A stretch of 55,718 nt of DNA from Brevibacterium sp. UMB1308A (lineage in GTDB: Bacteria; Actinomycetota; Actinomycetes; Actinomycetales; Brevibacteriaceae). Shown piece by piece: positions 7,787 to 15,937 of this stretch. Each line of letters begins with the position of its first letter. Position 1 is the stretch's first letter. The notes under the pieces were generated by a model, which made no database searches, was not told the origin of the DNA, and saw only the letters and a program-made list of their open reading frames with translations. The DNA lies in NCBI RefSeq assembly GCF_030230605.1, contig NZ_JASPDO010000018.1, positions 1 to 55,718 of the forward strand, read 5' to 3'. A program made the position numbers and the translations under genes.

Positions 7787-9247
7787 CTACTTTTTGGGCG
7801 GGTCCGTCTTGCGCTGTTGAGCCTCAACTTCGTGCCGGTGCAGGTGAGCGTACGAGTCACCCAACAGGGCTTTGAGTCCTTCGGTTCGACTGATCTGCTT
7901 CTTCGCGGCCACCGCATAAAGCACGGCACCGATCGCACACCACACACCCAGAATGATGTATTCCGACGGCCACACCAGCGACGACCCCGTGCCCGGCAAA
8001 ATCGCCCACACGATCACCAGCAACGCACCCACTCCACCGATCGCGGGCAGGAAACCCCAGCGCGTGCGGTATGGGCGCTCCAGCTCCGGATACCGCCGAG
8101 GTGTCAAGTACTTCGCCAGCACCACCATGAACCACACGATCCCCAAGTACACCCCTCCGGTGTCCAGGAACCACACCACCGCGCCGGGTCCCAGCCACCC
8201 CAGCCCCAGCGTGACGGCCGCGGTTGCAATCAGGGCTTTGCGTGGAGTTCCGGTGCGCTGGTCAATGTCCCCCAGCCGAGGTGGTAACAAGTGGGCGCGC
8301 CCCATCGCCACCATGATGCGGGAGCTGGCTACGAACAGGCCTAAGAAGCTGGTCAGCAGGCCAAAGAAAGCGATCAGGTAGGCGCCAGCCCCTAGCCAGG
8401 CGAATCCGGCTTCGCGGAATGCCGACACGGTTCCCAAGTCCATTTCTGCCACGTCCTGCCATGGCAACACCCAAGCGGTCGCAGCCAGCACCAGGCAGTA
8501 GAAACCTCCGGCAGCAAGGACGGTGAACCCTACGGCGCGGCCAACTTTGCGCGGTGACACGTTGGCGTCCTCAGCTAAAACAGCCACCAGACCAAAACCT
8601 GCCAAGAACGTCATGCCGGGAATGATGAAGCGTAGAGTGTCGGCCACCGGTTGCGCATCAGGCGCGTAGGCAGGGAAGAAGTTCTGCGGTGAACCCGTGG
8701 TAAACCCCACCACAACCAGCGCCAGACCAATCACGACGATCGCAGCGAACATGGCCATCTGCACTTGCGCGCCCACTTCGATCCCAAACCAGTTGAGCAA
8801 GAAGAAAATACCGGTCAGCGCGATACCAATGAGCAGTACGGGCAGGTACACGGTTTCGTCGTTAATGGTGTACAGCGGGATCGTGTTGACCCACGGCACA
8901 AAGTTCGCCAGCAGGAAACCAAACGCGGTGACATAGAACGCCAACGACGACACATACGCACCCAACAGCATCCAACCGGTGATGAATGCGGCTCCTCGGC
9001 CCATCGAAGTGTAGGAGTACACGACCTCGCCACCGGCACGAGGGAACGTGGTGGTCAGCTCCGAATATGCAAGCGCCACGCACGCAGCCAACAACACACC
9101 AGCGATCAGACCAAAAATCACACCGCCAGCGCCGTATTCGGCAAAGAGCTTGGAGTTGGTGTAGATCCAACTCGTGCCCACGACGCCGGCGACGCCGAAG
9201 GCTAAGAGCTGGAACATGTTCAAAGACTTCTTAAGTTCCGCCATCAT
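7787..9247 (-). CDS. APC-superfamily amino acid permease
   Basis: The 486-residue protein has about 12 hydrophobic membrane segments. The first carries the APC signature FGVAGVVGTSW, and a conserved GGEVVYSYTSMGRGAAFITGW block spans the loop and third segment. It probably imports amino acids or related amines by cation symport, or exchanges them. The substrate is unknown. The tail is short and charged. AGAAGG precedes the ATG at 9247 by 5 nt; a second ATG follows at once. The serine hydrolase gene is downstream in the same direction and might process a transported amide or ester. Confidence 0.88.
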   Translation of the reverse strand: MMAELKKSLNMFQLLAFGVAGVVGTSWIYTNSKLFAEYGAGGVIFGLIAGVLLAACVALAYSELTTTFPRAGGEVVYSYTSMGRGAAFITGWMLLGAYVSSLAFYVTAFGFLLANFVPWVNTIPLYTINDETVYLPVLLIGIALTGIFFLLNWFGIEVGAQVQMAMFAAIVVIGLALVVVGFTTGSPQNFFPAYAPDAQPVADTLRFIIPGMTFLAGFGLVAVLAEDANVSPRKVGRAVGFTVLAAGGFYCLVLAATAWVLPWQDVAEMDLGTVSAFREAGFAWLGAGAYLIAFFGLLTSFLGLFVASSRIMVAMGRAHLLPPRLGDIDQRTGTPRKALIATAAVTLGLGWLGPGAVVWFLDTGGVYLGIVWFMVVLAKYLTPRRYPELERPYRTRWGFLPAIGGVGALLVIVWAILPGTGSSLVWPSEYIILGVWCAIGAVLYAVAAKKQISRTEGLKALLGDSYAHLHRHEVEAQQRKTDPPKK

Positions 9248-9423
9248 TGTGTCCTTCTATTGGGGTCGACAGTGACCGCAAGCTATTACCTACATCACAG
9301 AAAAAATATACATGGTGAAGTAAAAATTCCGCAGGATAAAACTTGGCGCTGAGGATGGTGGGGCTTTGGACGGCTGGGGGTGCGGGCCACGCAAGACTCA
9401 CAACCCACTCCACTTGCATTCAA

Positions 9424-9438
9424 TTGAACAGTGTTCAA
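9424..9438. promoter_or_regulatory. BioQ-type operator upstream of bioB
   Basis: TTGAACAGTGTTCAA is a perfect dyad around a single central base, ending 10 nt before the bioB ATG. It fits the TGAAC-N3-GTTCA-like site bound by BioQ, the TetR-type biotin repressor of actinobacteria. No bioQ gene lies in the window, so the regulator would act from elsewhere. Confidence 0.7.
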
Positions 9439-9448
9439 GACTTGTCCC

Positions 9449-10846
9449 ATGTCTGTAGATAATGCTTCACCAGCCACACAGGGCACAGTTGCCCCCACCT
9501 CGGCGGGAACACCAACCACCCCGCACTCCCCTAGCACGAACTCCCCTGCCACCTCGGCGGCCCACATCGACCCCGACGCGCTCGCCACGCAGGTGCTCGC
9601 TGGGACTCCTGCGACCTCGGAACAGGGGTTGGCAATCCTGCGCACCGCAGACGAAGACCTGCTGGACATCGTCGCCGCCGCGGGACGGGTGCGCCGCAAG
9701 CACTTTGGCATGACCGTGAAGGTGAACTACCTGGTCAACCTCAAATCCGGCCTGTGCCCCGAAGACTGCGGGTACTGCTCGCAGCGCCTGGGCTCGGACA
9801 CGGAGATCCTCAAATACTCGTGGCTGAGCACCAAGGACGCCACCCGCCAAGCGACCTTCGGCATGGAAGGTGGCGCGGGTCGCGTGTGCCTCGTGGCCTC
9901 AGGGCGCGGGCCGTCGAACCGTGACATCGACCGGGTTGGCGAAATCACCAAGTCGATCAAGGACTCCAACCCGCAGCTGGAAGTGTGCGCGTGCCTGGGA
10001 TTCCTCAAGGACAATCAGGCCGAACGCCTCAAGGAGTACGGCGTTGACGCGTACAACCACAACCTCAACACGGCCGAATCGAACTACGAAGAAATCTGCT
10101 CCACCCACACGTTCGAACAGCGCACGGACACCGTGAAGAAGGCGAAAGCTGGCGGTTTGTCGCCGTGTTCGGGTCTGATCGTGGGCATGGGCGAATCTGA
10201 CGAACAGGTTATCGAAGCGATCGACTCCCTGCGCGAACTCGACTCCGATTCGATCCCCGTGAACTTCCTCATCCCGTTCGAAGGCACCCCTATGGAAGGC
10301 GTGCACCACCTCACCCCGCAGCACTCGATGCGCATCCTGGCTGCCGTGCGGTTCATGTGCCCTGACAAGGAACTACGCATCGCCGGTGGGCGTGAAATGC
10401 ACTTGCGTACGCTCCAGCCGCTGAGCCTGCACGTGGCCAACTCGCTGTTCCTGGGCGACTACCTGACCAGTGAAGGCCAGGACGCTATCGCCGACCTCGA
10501 CATGATCGTCGACGGCGGCTTCTCCATCTTGGGCCAAGAGGACACCAAGGCGTTGCGCGACCAGATCCTGGCCAGCAAAAACGCCCACCTGGCAGCGGTC
10601 AACGGCGCCCAGGGTGGCACCGAGGTTGGTGTGGCTGGCGGGGCTGCTGGTTCTGGTTTGCCGTGCGCCGGTGGGGCTGCAGGTAAGCCAGGTGCGGTCC
10701 CTGCGGGAACCTCCGCCGAGGCGGCAGCCGGAGCCGCTCCCACCTCGGGCGGGTGCCCCAAGAGCCGCGGAGAGGTGCCGGGAACGCCCACCGTTCCGGT
10801 GATCCGCCGCCGAGGTGCCGGCACCGACCTCCCACCCAACGCGTAA
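9449..10846 (+). CDS. bioB: Biotin synthase
   Basis: Radical-SAM enzyme that inserts sulfur into dethiobiotin, the last step of biotin synthesis. The 4Fe-4S ligands are in CPEDCGYC (residues 103-110, CxxxCxxC). Other BioB hallmarks include YNHNLNT, the GLIVGMGES loop, PVNFLIPFEGTPMEG and the Arg of RIAGGRE. It has an unusual N-terminal Ser/Thr/Pro extension of about 45 residues and a Gly/Ala/Pro-rich tail of about 75 residues ending in a basic segment (VIRRRG); neither is part of the catalytic core. The ATG at 9449 was chosen because the upstream codons overlap the BioQ-type operator. No other bio genes are nearby. Confidence 0.95.
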   Translation: MSVDNASPATQGTVAPTSAGTPTTPHSPSTNSPATSAAHIDPDALATQVLAGTPATSEQGLAILRTADEDLLDIVAAAGRVRRKHFGMTVKVNYLVNLKSGLCPEDCGYCSQRLGSDTEILKYSWLSTKDATRQATFGMEGGAGRVCLVASGRGPSNRDIDRVGEITKSIKDSNPQLEVCACLGFLKDNQAERLKEYGVDAYNHNLNTAESNYEEICSTHTFEQRTDTVKKAKAGGLSPCSGLIVGMGESDEQVIEAIDSLRELDSDSIPVNFLIPFEGTPMEGVHHLTPQHSMRILAAVRFMCPDKELRIAGGREMHLRTLQPLSLHVANSLFLGDYLTSEGQDAIADLDMIVDGGFSILGQEDTKALRDQILASKNAHLAAVNGAQGGTEVGVAGGAAGSGLPCAGGAAGKPGAVPAGTSAEAAAGAAPTSGGCPKSRGEVPGTPTVPVIRRRGAGTDLPPNA

Positions 10847-10989
10847 CTCCCACCTAACGCGTATGTTCAGGCGGCCCGCCCTTGCCGAAGGTTCCGTTAC
10901 CGACGGTTCCCTTGCCGAGGGTGGGCCGTTGCGACTCCTTCGATTCGCTAGGACATCTTCCGTTCAGACTCGCTTGATTGAATATCGGC

Positions 10990-11220
10990 ATGAGCGAAAA
11001 ACTGTTTGAACACGAATCAGAAGAATCGATGACCCGCGAGCAGGCGGCGAAGAAGTTGCGCGAACTCGCCGATGCGATCGAACGCCAGAACGAAGTGCGC
11101 GTGCAAACGGGCGATCACGACGTCACCGTAGACGTCCCCGACACCGTGAGTTACGAATACGAAATCGAAGTGAAGCAGGGCGGGAAGTCCGAAATCGAGG
11201 TCAAACTCGCCTGGAAGTAA
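10990..11220 (+). CDS. amphi-Trp domain protein
   Basis: This 76-residue protein matches the small amphi-Trp domain family: MSEKLFEHESEESMTREQAA at the start, KLRELADAIERQNE helix, VDVPDxVxYEYEIEV strands and a final LAWK. Such proteins are alternating beta-strand modules of unknown function, common in actinobacteria and archaea. The gene is 35 nt upstream of an uncharacterised 281-residue gene and probably co-transcribed with it. The start at 10990 fits the family; the ribosome site is weak. Confidence 0.8.
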   Translation: MSEKLFEHESEESMTREQAAKKLRELADAIERQNEVRVQTGDHDVTVDVPDTVSYEYEIEVKQGGKSEIEVKLAWK

Positions 11221-11255
11221 GCCTCAGAAGACGCGCTACACATAGGAGTTACTGC

Positions 11256-12101
11256 GTGAGCCTGAAGTACGATCTCGACAACGTTGACACCGCGTTGCCC
11301 ATCGACGGAGGTGTGGCAGCGTTTGACCCGGTGAGCCTGCGGTTGGCCGCCCAAGCCCTGTCCGACCGAGGTGGCACCGTCCACCTACTGCCCAATGTGG
11401 CTGGTACGCAGTCGCCTATCCTCACTCGGCTCGCCACGGTGGCGGCGGAGCCGGCGGAGGGGATTCCCACCTCGGTCGTTGCCACCGTGGACACCCGCCG
11501 ATTGCGCTGGGACCTGGGCACTTTTACGCCAGAGGCAATTGACTTCACGGACTATACGGGAGCCACGAAATACGGGGTGGACCTGGGTCGCCTGCCCGTC
11601 GCCGACATGGGTGACACGCGAGTCACGTGCGCGGACATGCTCACTGAGAACGACGAGTCTCTGACCGTGTGGTTCGCGGAACTTCCCAACGAGCTCACCA
11701 GCGCCGATGCCCGCGCACTCACCGATCTGGCTGTGCGCACGCGAGACAGTTGGGAGGAGGTCGAGCGCTACACTGCCCTGGTCACGATCCCTGCCCAGCA
11801 GCTCACGTATGTGGCGTCGCCCCAGGTCAGCCACGTTGACGACTGGGATCTGACGGGTGTGTTGCAGAAGTTCGCGGCGGCTTTCGATGAGACGGGCGCT
11901 CGGGTGATCGCGCAGACGGCCATGTTCGCTAGTGCCGCGCTCACGCCTCCGCCGGAGCGTACGTTTGGCGAGCGCGGGCCCGTGGTTCTGTGGTTTACGG
12001 AAAAAGGCGCCGAGGTGCCATTCAGCATCATCTACACCTCCAGCCCTGCGTGGTTGAAGGCGGGCACCAAGGTCGATATCGACGGGCTTCAGTTGCCGTA
12101 G
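11256..12101 (+). CDS. Uncharacterised 281-residue protein
   Basis: GTG start with an AGGAG site 7 nt upstream. The acidic, soluble product has no signal peptide, membrane segment, P-loop or metal motif. Codon use and spacing fit a real gene, and it follows the amphi-Trp gene as if in one operon. The sequence alternates predicted strands with few charged helices. I recognise no family. A short FTEKGAEVPF stretch near the C-terminus is superficially serpin-like, but there is no serpin fold around it. Confidence 0.7.
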   Translation: MSLKYDLDNVDTALPIDGGVAAFDPVSLRLAAQALSDRGGTVHLLPNVAGTQSPILTRLATVAAEPAEGIPTSVVATVDTRRLRWDLGTFTPEAIDFTDYTGATKYGVDLGRLPVADMGDTRVTCADMLTENDESLTVWFAELPNELTSADARALTDLAVRTRDSWEEVERYTALVTIPAQQLTYVASPQVSHVDDWDLTGVLQKFAAAFDETGARVIAQTAMFASAALTPPPERTFGERGPVVLWFTEKGAEVPFSIIYTSSPAWLKAGTKVDIDGLQLP

Positions 12102-12107
12102 TGCTGT

Positions 12108-12175
12108 AGGGCGAAACCGCGCAAAGCGAGCGATACGGCGCATTATATTGCGCAGTTTCGCTCGTTTTGCGCCCT
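12108..12175. terminator. Hairpin between convergent genes
   Basis: AGGGCG (12108) and GCAAAGCGAGCGA (12121-12133) pair with TCGCTCGTTTTGCGCCCT (12158-12175) with one mismatch, leaving an A/T-rich centre. It lies just after the 281-residue gene and before the end of the convergent AlbA_2 gene, and probably terminates both. There is no long U tract. Confidence 0.6.
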
Positions 12176-12217
12176 CTGGGCTTGGATATATCCGCCGGAG
12201 TCCTACCGACTGAGCGG

Positions 12218-13972
12218 TCAGGCAACTGAATGCATGGGTTCGTAACGTGAAGCCCGACCCTTACCGACAGCCTTAAGCATTCCACCTTCAACAAGTACAT
12301 CCAGCATCTTTTTTGCGGTCGTTTGCGAAACCCCGCTAAGGATCCGAAGTTCACCGGTCGAAATCGACGGATGGGACTCTAACCACAAGGCTACGGTCTG
12401 ATTAACCTGAAACTCATCCGTACTGCGATATTCCAGCACCTTGAAAACAGCGTCAGGTGTCTGCGAGGATTCCACAATTCGTATTGCACCGTCCCCCAGC
12501 AACCAAACATCTTGATATTTATTCACCACTGGCTCTCCACCGACCATGGTTTGAACTGCTACCTGAAGCGTGTTTCGAGCCGACTCGTCCGACGCTTGAA
12601 GCGCTTTTGCCAGCTTTCGTTCGGTCACGAATGGATGGTGCAATAAGTGGTAAACAAGGATCGCAAGCCGGAAATCTTTTTTTCGCTCAACAGGACGAAT
12701 GCTGTCCATGAGTTTCACAACTGGAGTCGAGGGTGTTCCCCCCACAAGAGTCGTGCGTACGTATGGCCCCGGAATTTCAATAATTTCAGGAGGGCGGTGA
12801 CCAAGCGCGATTTGCGATCGGTACATTCGGTCGACACCTACACCTTGCTTATCAACGAGGCCCACCGCCCTGAAAAGATCGGCCAATGCAGGATAACGCG
12901 CCGACCGCTGACTCAGAATGTTCGAGGAATTAACTTCACCCACAAATCCACCGGGGCTAACAACTTCCAGGGTGGAATCCGCATCAATCCAACGTACTTC
13001 AGTAGGCTCTGAAAGATTCCAGTCACGATGAATGATTCCGTTCAAAATGGCTTCACGAACAGCATCACGTGGCACGCGTCGGACTTGTTGGTCACTTAAA
13101 CCAGACTTCACGGTGACCCTCGTATTCATAACATCAAGAGCACCTTCTATCTTTGAAATTTGCTCTGCCAATGAATCCCCCGCGTGCCCCGCAACTCTAT
13201 TAAGAACCGAGCCACCGGGAACATCAAATTCAGTGAGTTCCACTGCCACATGTTCCACCGAACACAGAAGAAGAGCAGCAGCTTCAGAGAGTTTTCCATC
13301 ACTGCGAAGCGCCCCGATAAAACGCAAGAACTCTTCGTCGGTCCTACGCAACTCGTCATGACCGAGCCATTCTTGAGTGATTCGCATCGCTGCTGGCCGG
13401 ACATCTTCAGGACCGAAAGCAGAAGGCTGAGCCATAAAGTCGTAATTTCGCATGCTCTCGCGGACCTGCCACCATTCTGTGCGATCAACAGGCTTGCACT
13501 GGTCACCAACTCGCCAGCGGATTCTTCCGCCTTCGTCCTCAATAGGTTCGTGTGATTCCGCGACGAATAAAACAAGTACACGTTGCCCATCAATGAGCCG
13601 TTCTTGAATGTCTGGTGCGACATCAATACTTCTGAAGATCCGTTCACGCAACCAATCAATGTCGAGCTCAGTGCCGATGATCTTTCCCGTCTTATCTTCG
13701 ACACCGAAGATCAACGCTCCCCCGCCTGGACTGTTGGCCATGCACGCCACCTCATTAGCTAACTTGGTTGCAGCTTGGGGATTAGTACGTTCACCAGCAT
13801 GAATCTGTCCGTCTTGCGCACGCCGATTCGCTTCCTCTTTGAAGTCGATCGCCTGTGTTTCTTGTGTGCAGCTGAGGTATCCATCTTGATGTGTTTCAAG
13901 AATTGCTTGAACCTGTTGTTCAAGCTCTTTTCGTCGCTTTGCAAGTCCAGTACGCACCATGCGCCACTCCAT
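12218..13972 (-). CDS. AlbA_2 (Schlafen-like) / RecG-like regulator, second copy
   Basis: About 584 residues. The N-terminal AlbA_2 domain (IDFKEEANRR...KLANEVACMANSPGGGALIFGVED), a GHKL-like remnant (RDAVREAILNGIIHRDWN; KQGVGVDRMYR) and C-terminal winged-helix sequence (SISTGELRILSGVSQTTAKKMLDVLVEGGML) give the same architecture as the gene at 4443, but the two proteins are only distantly related. Several in-frame starts exist: ATG at 13999, 13972 and 13960. I chose 13972, which begins immediately after an operator half-site; no start has a good ribosome site. The upstream tandem 53-bp array probably controls it. No helicase motifs are present despite the common RecG-like label. Confidence 0.8.
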   Translation of the reverse strand: MEWRMVRTGLAKRRKELEQQVQAILETHQDGYLSCTQETQAIDFKEEANRRAQDGQIHAGERTNPQAATKLANEVACMANSPGGGALIFGVEDKTGKIIGTELDIDWLRERIFRSIDVAPDIQERLIDGQRVLVLFVAESHEPIEDEGGRIRWRVGDQCKPVDRTEWWQVRESMRNYDFMAQPSAFGPEDVRPAAMRITQEWLGHDELRRTDEEFLRFIGALRSDGKLSEAAALLLCSVEHVAVELTEFDVPGGSVLNRVAGHAGDSLAEQISKIEGALDVMNTRVTVKSGLSDQQVRRVPRDAVREAILNGIIHRDWNLSEPTEVRWIDADSTLEVVSPGGFVGEVNSSNILSQRSARYPALADLFRAVGLVDKQGVGVDRMYRSQIALGHRPPEIIEIPGPYVRTTLVGGTPSTPVVKLMDSIRPVERKKDFRLAILVYHLLHHPFVTERKLAKALQASDESARNTLQVAVQTMVGGEPVVNKYQDVWLLGDGAIRIVESSQTPDAVFKVLEYRSTDEFQVNQTVALWLESHPSISTGELRILSGVSQTTAKKMLDVLVEGGMLKAVGKGRASRYEPMHSVA

Positions 13973-14140
13973 TAATCTCACACCGATTCGCGAAATCATT
14001 GATCACTGTGAGATTAGCACGCCTCTAATCTCACAGTGAATCGCCGATTTGGAGATTAGTGTGAGATTAGGACTCCTCTAATCTCACAGTGAATCGCCGA
14101 TTTGGAGATTAGTGTGAGATTAGGACTCCTCTAATCTCAC
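13971..14140. promoter_or_regulatory. Operator-like array with two perfect 53-bp tandem repeats
   Basis: Exact tandem repeats occupy 14022-14074 and 14075-14127, with a partial third from 14128. Each contains a convergent pair of half-sites, CTAATCTCACA and TGTGAGATTAG. Further half-sites lie at about 14007-14017 and next to the start codon of the AlbA_2 gene (13971-13982). At least seven half-sites lie within 170 bp upstream of that gene and downstream of the CPBP gene. Confidence 0.8.
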
Positions 14141-14166
14141 ACTCACCCTCGTGTGCACTTTATTCC

Positions 14167-15045
14167 TCACACAGTCGCACCCTGTTCCGAACGTTCCGAA
14201 ACACGCGGAAGGGACGACGACCTCGGGCTGGTTTCCGAGCCACGCACCCGGTTCACGCGGTACCAACGCAACGCAAGCCCCAGGCCAAACAAACACAGCG
14301 CCGGCAGAATCCCCACAACCGGCGAGATCAGCCACTCGAACCCCGGCCGGATCACCAGGTGACCCTCCATGACAAGCGGGTTGACCGTGACGTCCTCGAC
14401 CGCATGTAGCAGCACCAGTGGCCAGATCGACCCCGCGAGCCGAAACAGCTCCGCAAACAGTACGCCCCACAGCACCATCACACCGCACGCGAAAAGCGCA
14501 AACACGGGACGTGACACGTCCATCACGGTGCGCATCTGCTCTTCCGGCAAGAAGAACAGGTAGTACGGCAAGTGCCACAGGCCCCACACGCCACCGCTGA
14601 TTGCGTACACCAGCCAGTCGCTGGCTCGGCGATCCATCTCACCCACAAAGAAGCCTCGCCACACGGATTCTTCGCAAATGTTTTTCACGAACATCGCGAT
14701 GAATGGGACGGCCACTGCTCCGCTGAGGGCGGTAAGGCCAATCCCGTTGAACGTGGCGATGCCCGAACCCACACCCGCGACACTCGACAGCACGCAGATA
14801 ACTGGGTACACCAACAGTGCGAGCACGTACCACGGCCACGACTGTTTGAACCGCGGGTTCCACCGACCCGGCACGCTCACTTGTTTTGTCACTCGAGCGA
14901 CAACTACCAGCAGAAACGGAGTGATCAGCCAGATCAGTGAGCCCAGTGAATCCACAGAGTTTCGTTGTCCTAGAAGTTCGTTGATTCCCACGCCGATCCA
15001 TCCGCTAGCCAATGTGACGATTGTGATTCCGATAAACCAATTCAT
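14167..15045 (-). CDS. CPBP family intramembrane metalloprotease
   Basis: The 292-residue membrane protein has about 8 hydrophobic segments and the three CPBP/CAAX-protease motifs: EESVWRGF (glutamate pair), WHLPYYLFF (His) and LLHAVEDV (His). Bacterial members are intramembrane proteases linked to bacteriocin self-immunity or peptide processing; no bacteriocin gene is nearby. A strong GGGGGAGGG site precedes the ATG. The gene is divergent from a PadR regulator with which it shares a 107-bp promoter region containing three 13-bp repeats, suggesting PadR controls it. Confidence 0.88.
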   Translation of the reverse strand: MNWFIGITIVTLASGWIGVGINELLGQRNSVDSLGSLIWLITPFLLVVVARVTKQVSVPGRWNPRFKQSWPWYVLALLVYPVICVLSSVAGVGSGIATFNGIGLTALSGAVAVPFIAMFVKNICEESVWRGFFVGEMDRRASDWLVYAISGGVWGLWHLPYYLFFLPEEQMRTVMDVSRPVFALFACGVMVLWGVLFAELFRLAGSIWPLVLLHAVEDVTVNPLVMEGHLVIRPGFEWLISPVVGILPALCLFGLGLALRWYRVNRVRGSETSPRSSSLPRVSERSEQGATV

Positions 15046-15089
15046 GACGAGCCCTCCCCCAGAGCTTCGAATGCGAGCACCTCACTCGC

Positions 15090-15128
15090 ATATGTCTATG
15101 CGATATGTCTATCAGATATGTTTAAGCG
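15090..15128. promoter_or_regulatory. Three tandem 13-bp repeats in the CPBP/padR promoter region
   Basis: ATATGTCTATGCG (15090-15102), ATATGTCTATCAG (15103-15115) and ATATGTTTAAGCG (15116-15128) are head-to-tail repeats. A 7-bp inverted pair, ATGCGAG/CTCGCAT (15071-15077 and 15085-15091), adjoins them. The ATAT/ATGT composition suits PadR-type operators. They can serve both divergent genes. Confidence 0.65.
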
Positions 15129-15151
15129 ACACAAGGGGTACTCTTGATGTC

Positions 15152-15691
15152 ATGGCACACGTGATTCTGGGGTTACTTCTCTTGGGCAATATGAGTCTCT
15201 ACGACCTCATCAAAGCTATGGAGCAGGGAACATCGTTGTTCTACTCGGCCAGCGCCGGCAGCATTAAGCGCGCGCTCGACGGCTTACTCAAACGCGGTGA
15301 CGTCCACGTGGTATCGCAAGAAACCACGGGGCGGAAGCGCAAAATCTACGGCATCACACCCCAGGGACGCACAACTTTTCACACTTGGATGATGTCACCT
15401 CCGGAAAACGCAGACCTTGATGCGGCGGCGCTCACCCGCATCTACTTCCTGGGGCTTCTGGATGAACCCGAACGCGTCACCGTCTTGGAATCGATTCGTG
15501 ACGCGGTCTCACGTTCGGCCACGACCCTTGAACACACACAAGCGCAGGTGGAAGGCCAGAGCGTGCCAGCAGAACTCGCATCAATTGCGCACTACACCAA
15601 GGCCACGCTGGACTATGGAATTCGCACGCACAACACCGCGCTCACATGGCTGGAAGAACTCATCGCTCAGGCGCAGGCTGATGTGAAGTAA
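15152..15691 (+). CDS. PadR family transcriptional regulator
   Basis: The 179-residue protein has an N-terminal PadR winged helix (VILGLLLLGNMSLYDLIKAM, SAGSIKRALDGLLKRGDV, IYGITPQGRTTFHTWM) and a C-terminal helical Vir_act_alpha_C-type dimerisation domain. The open frame continues upstream through the 13-bp repeats, but PadR proteins start just before the HxILGLL segment, which fits the ATG at 15152. The regulator probably binds the repeats between itself and the divergent CPBP gene. The ligand is unknown. Confidence 0.88.
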   Translation: MAHVILGLLLLGNMSLYDLIKAMEQGTSLFYSASAGSIKRALDGLLKRGDVHVVSQETTGRKRKIYGITPQGRTTFHTWMMSPPENADLDAAALTRIYFLGLLDEPERVTVLESIRDAVSRSATTLEHTQAQVEGQSVPAELASIAHYTKATLDYGIRTHNTALTWLEELIAQAQADVK

Positions 15692-15754
15692 CGGCGCAAA
15701 GTCGCGGGCTGTGCGGAAACTCTTTTACACCTCGGGAAGGGTACTTTCGCTTCG

Positions 15755-15888
15755 TTTCGCTACAGTCCAGTTCGATTTTGCGTGTCGACTGTAGCGAAAA
15801 GCACCTAAAACAGTGACGTAGGTCATTAAATAGGGGTCTAATGACGTCGTTTGGATACAGTCGAAAAGTTGGACTGTATCCAAACGAC
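15755..15888. repeat. Paired hairpin element, copy 1
   Basis: First hairpin: TTTCGCTACAGTC (15755-15767) with GACTGTAGCGAAA (15787-15799). Second hairpin: GTCGTTTGGATACAGTC (15846-15862) with GACTGTATCCAAACGAC (15872-15888), 17 perfect pairs around a 9-nt loop. The same ordered pair recurs at 22306-22425. Here it sits between the convergent padR and telA genes, where it could terminate both. Confidence 0.8.
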
Positions 15889-15937
15889 TTTCCGGGCAAG
15901 AGAACCAGCCCGAGGTGGCACCAGACCACCCAGCCCT

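Noticed and set aside
11256..12101. Serpin-like protein
   Set aside because: A single FTEKGAEVPF stretch recalls serpin sequence, but the length, the remaining sequence and the lack of a reactive-centre loop do not fit.
14022..14127. 53-bp tandem repeats as a CRISPR array
   Set aside because: Only two copies with no variable spacers, and palindromic half-sites next to a regulator gene explain them better.
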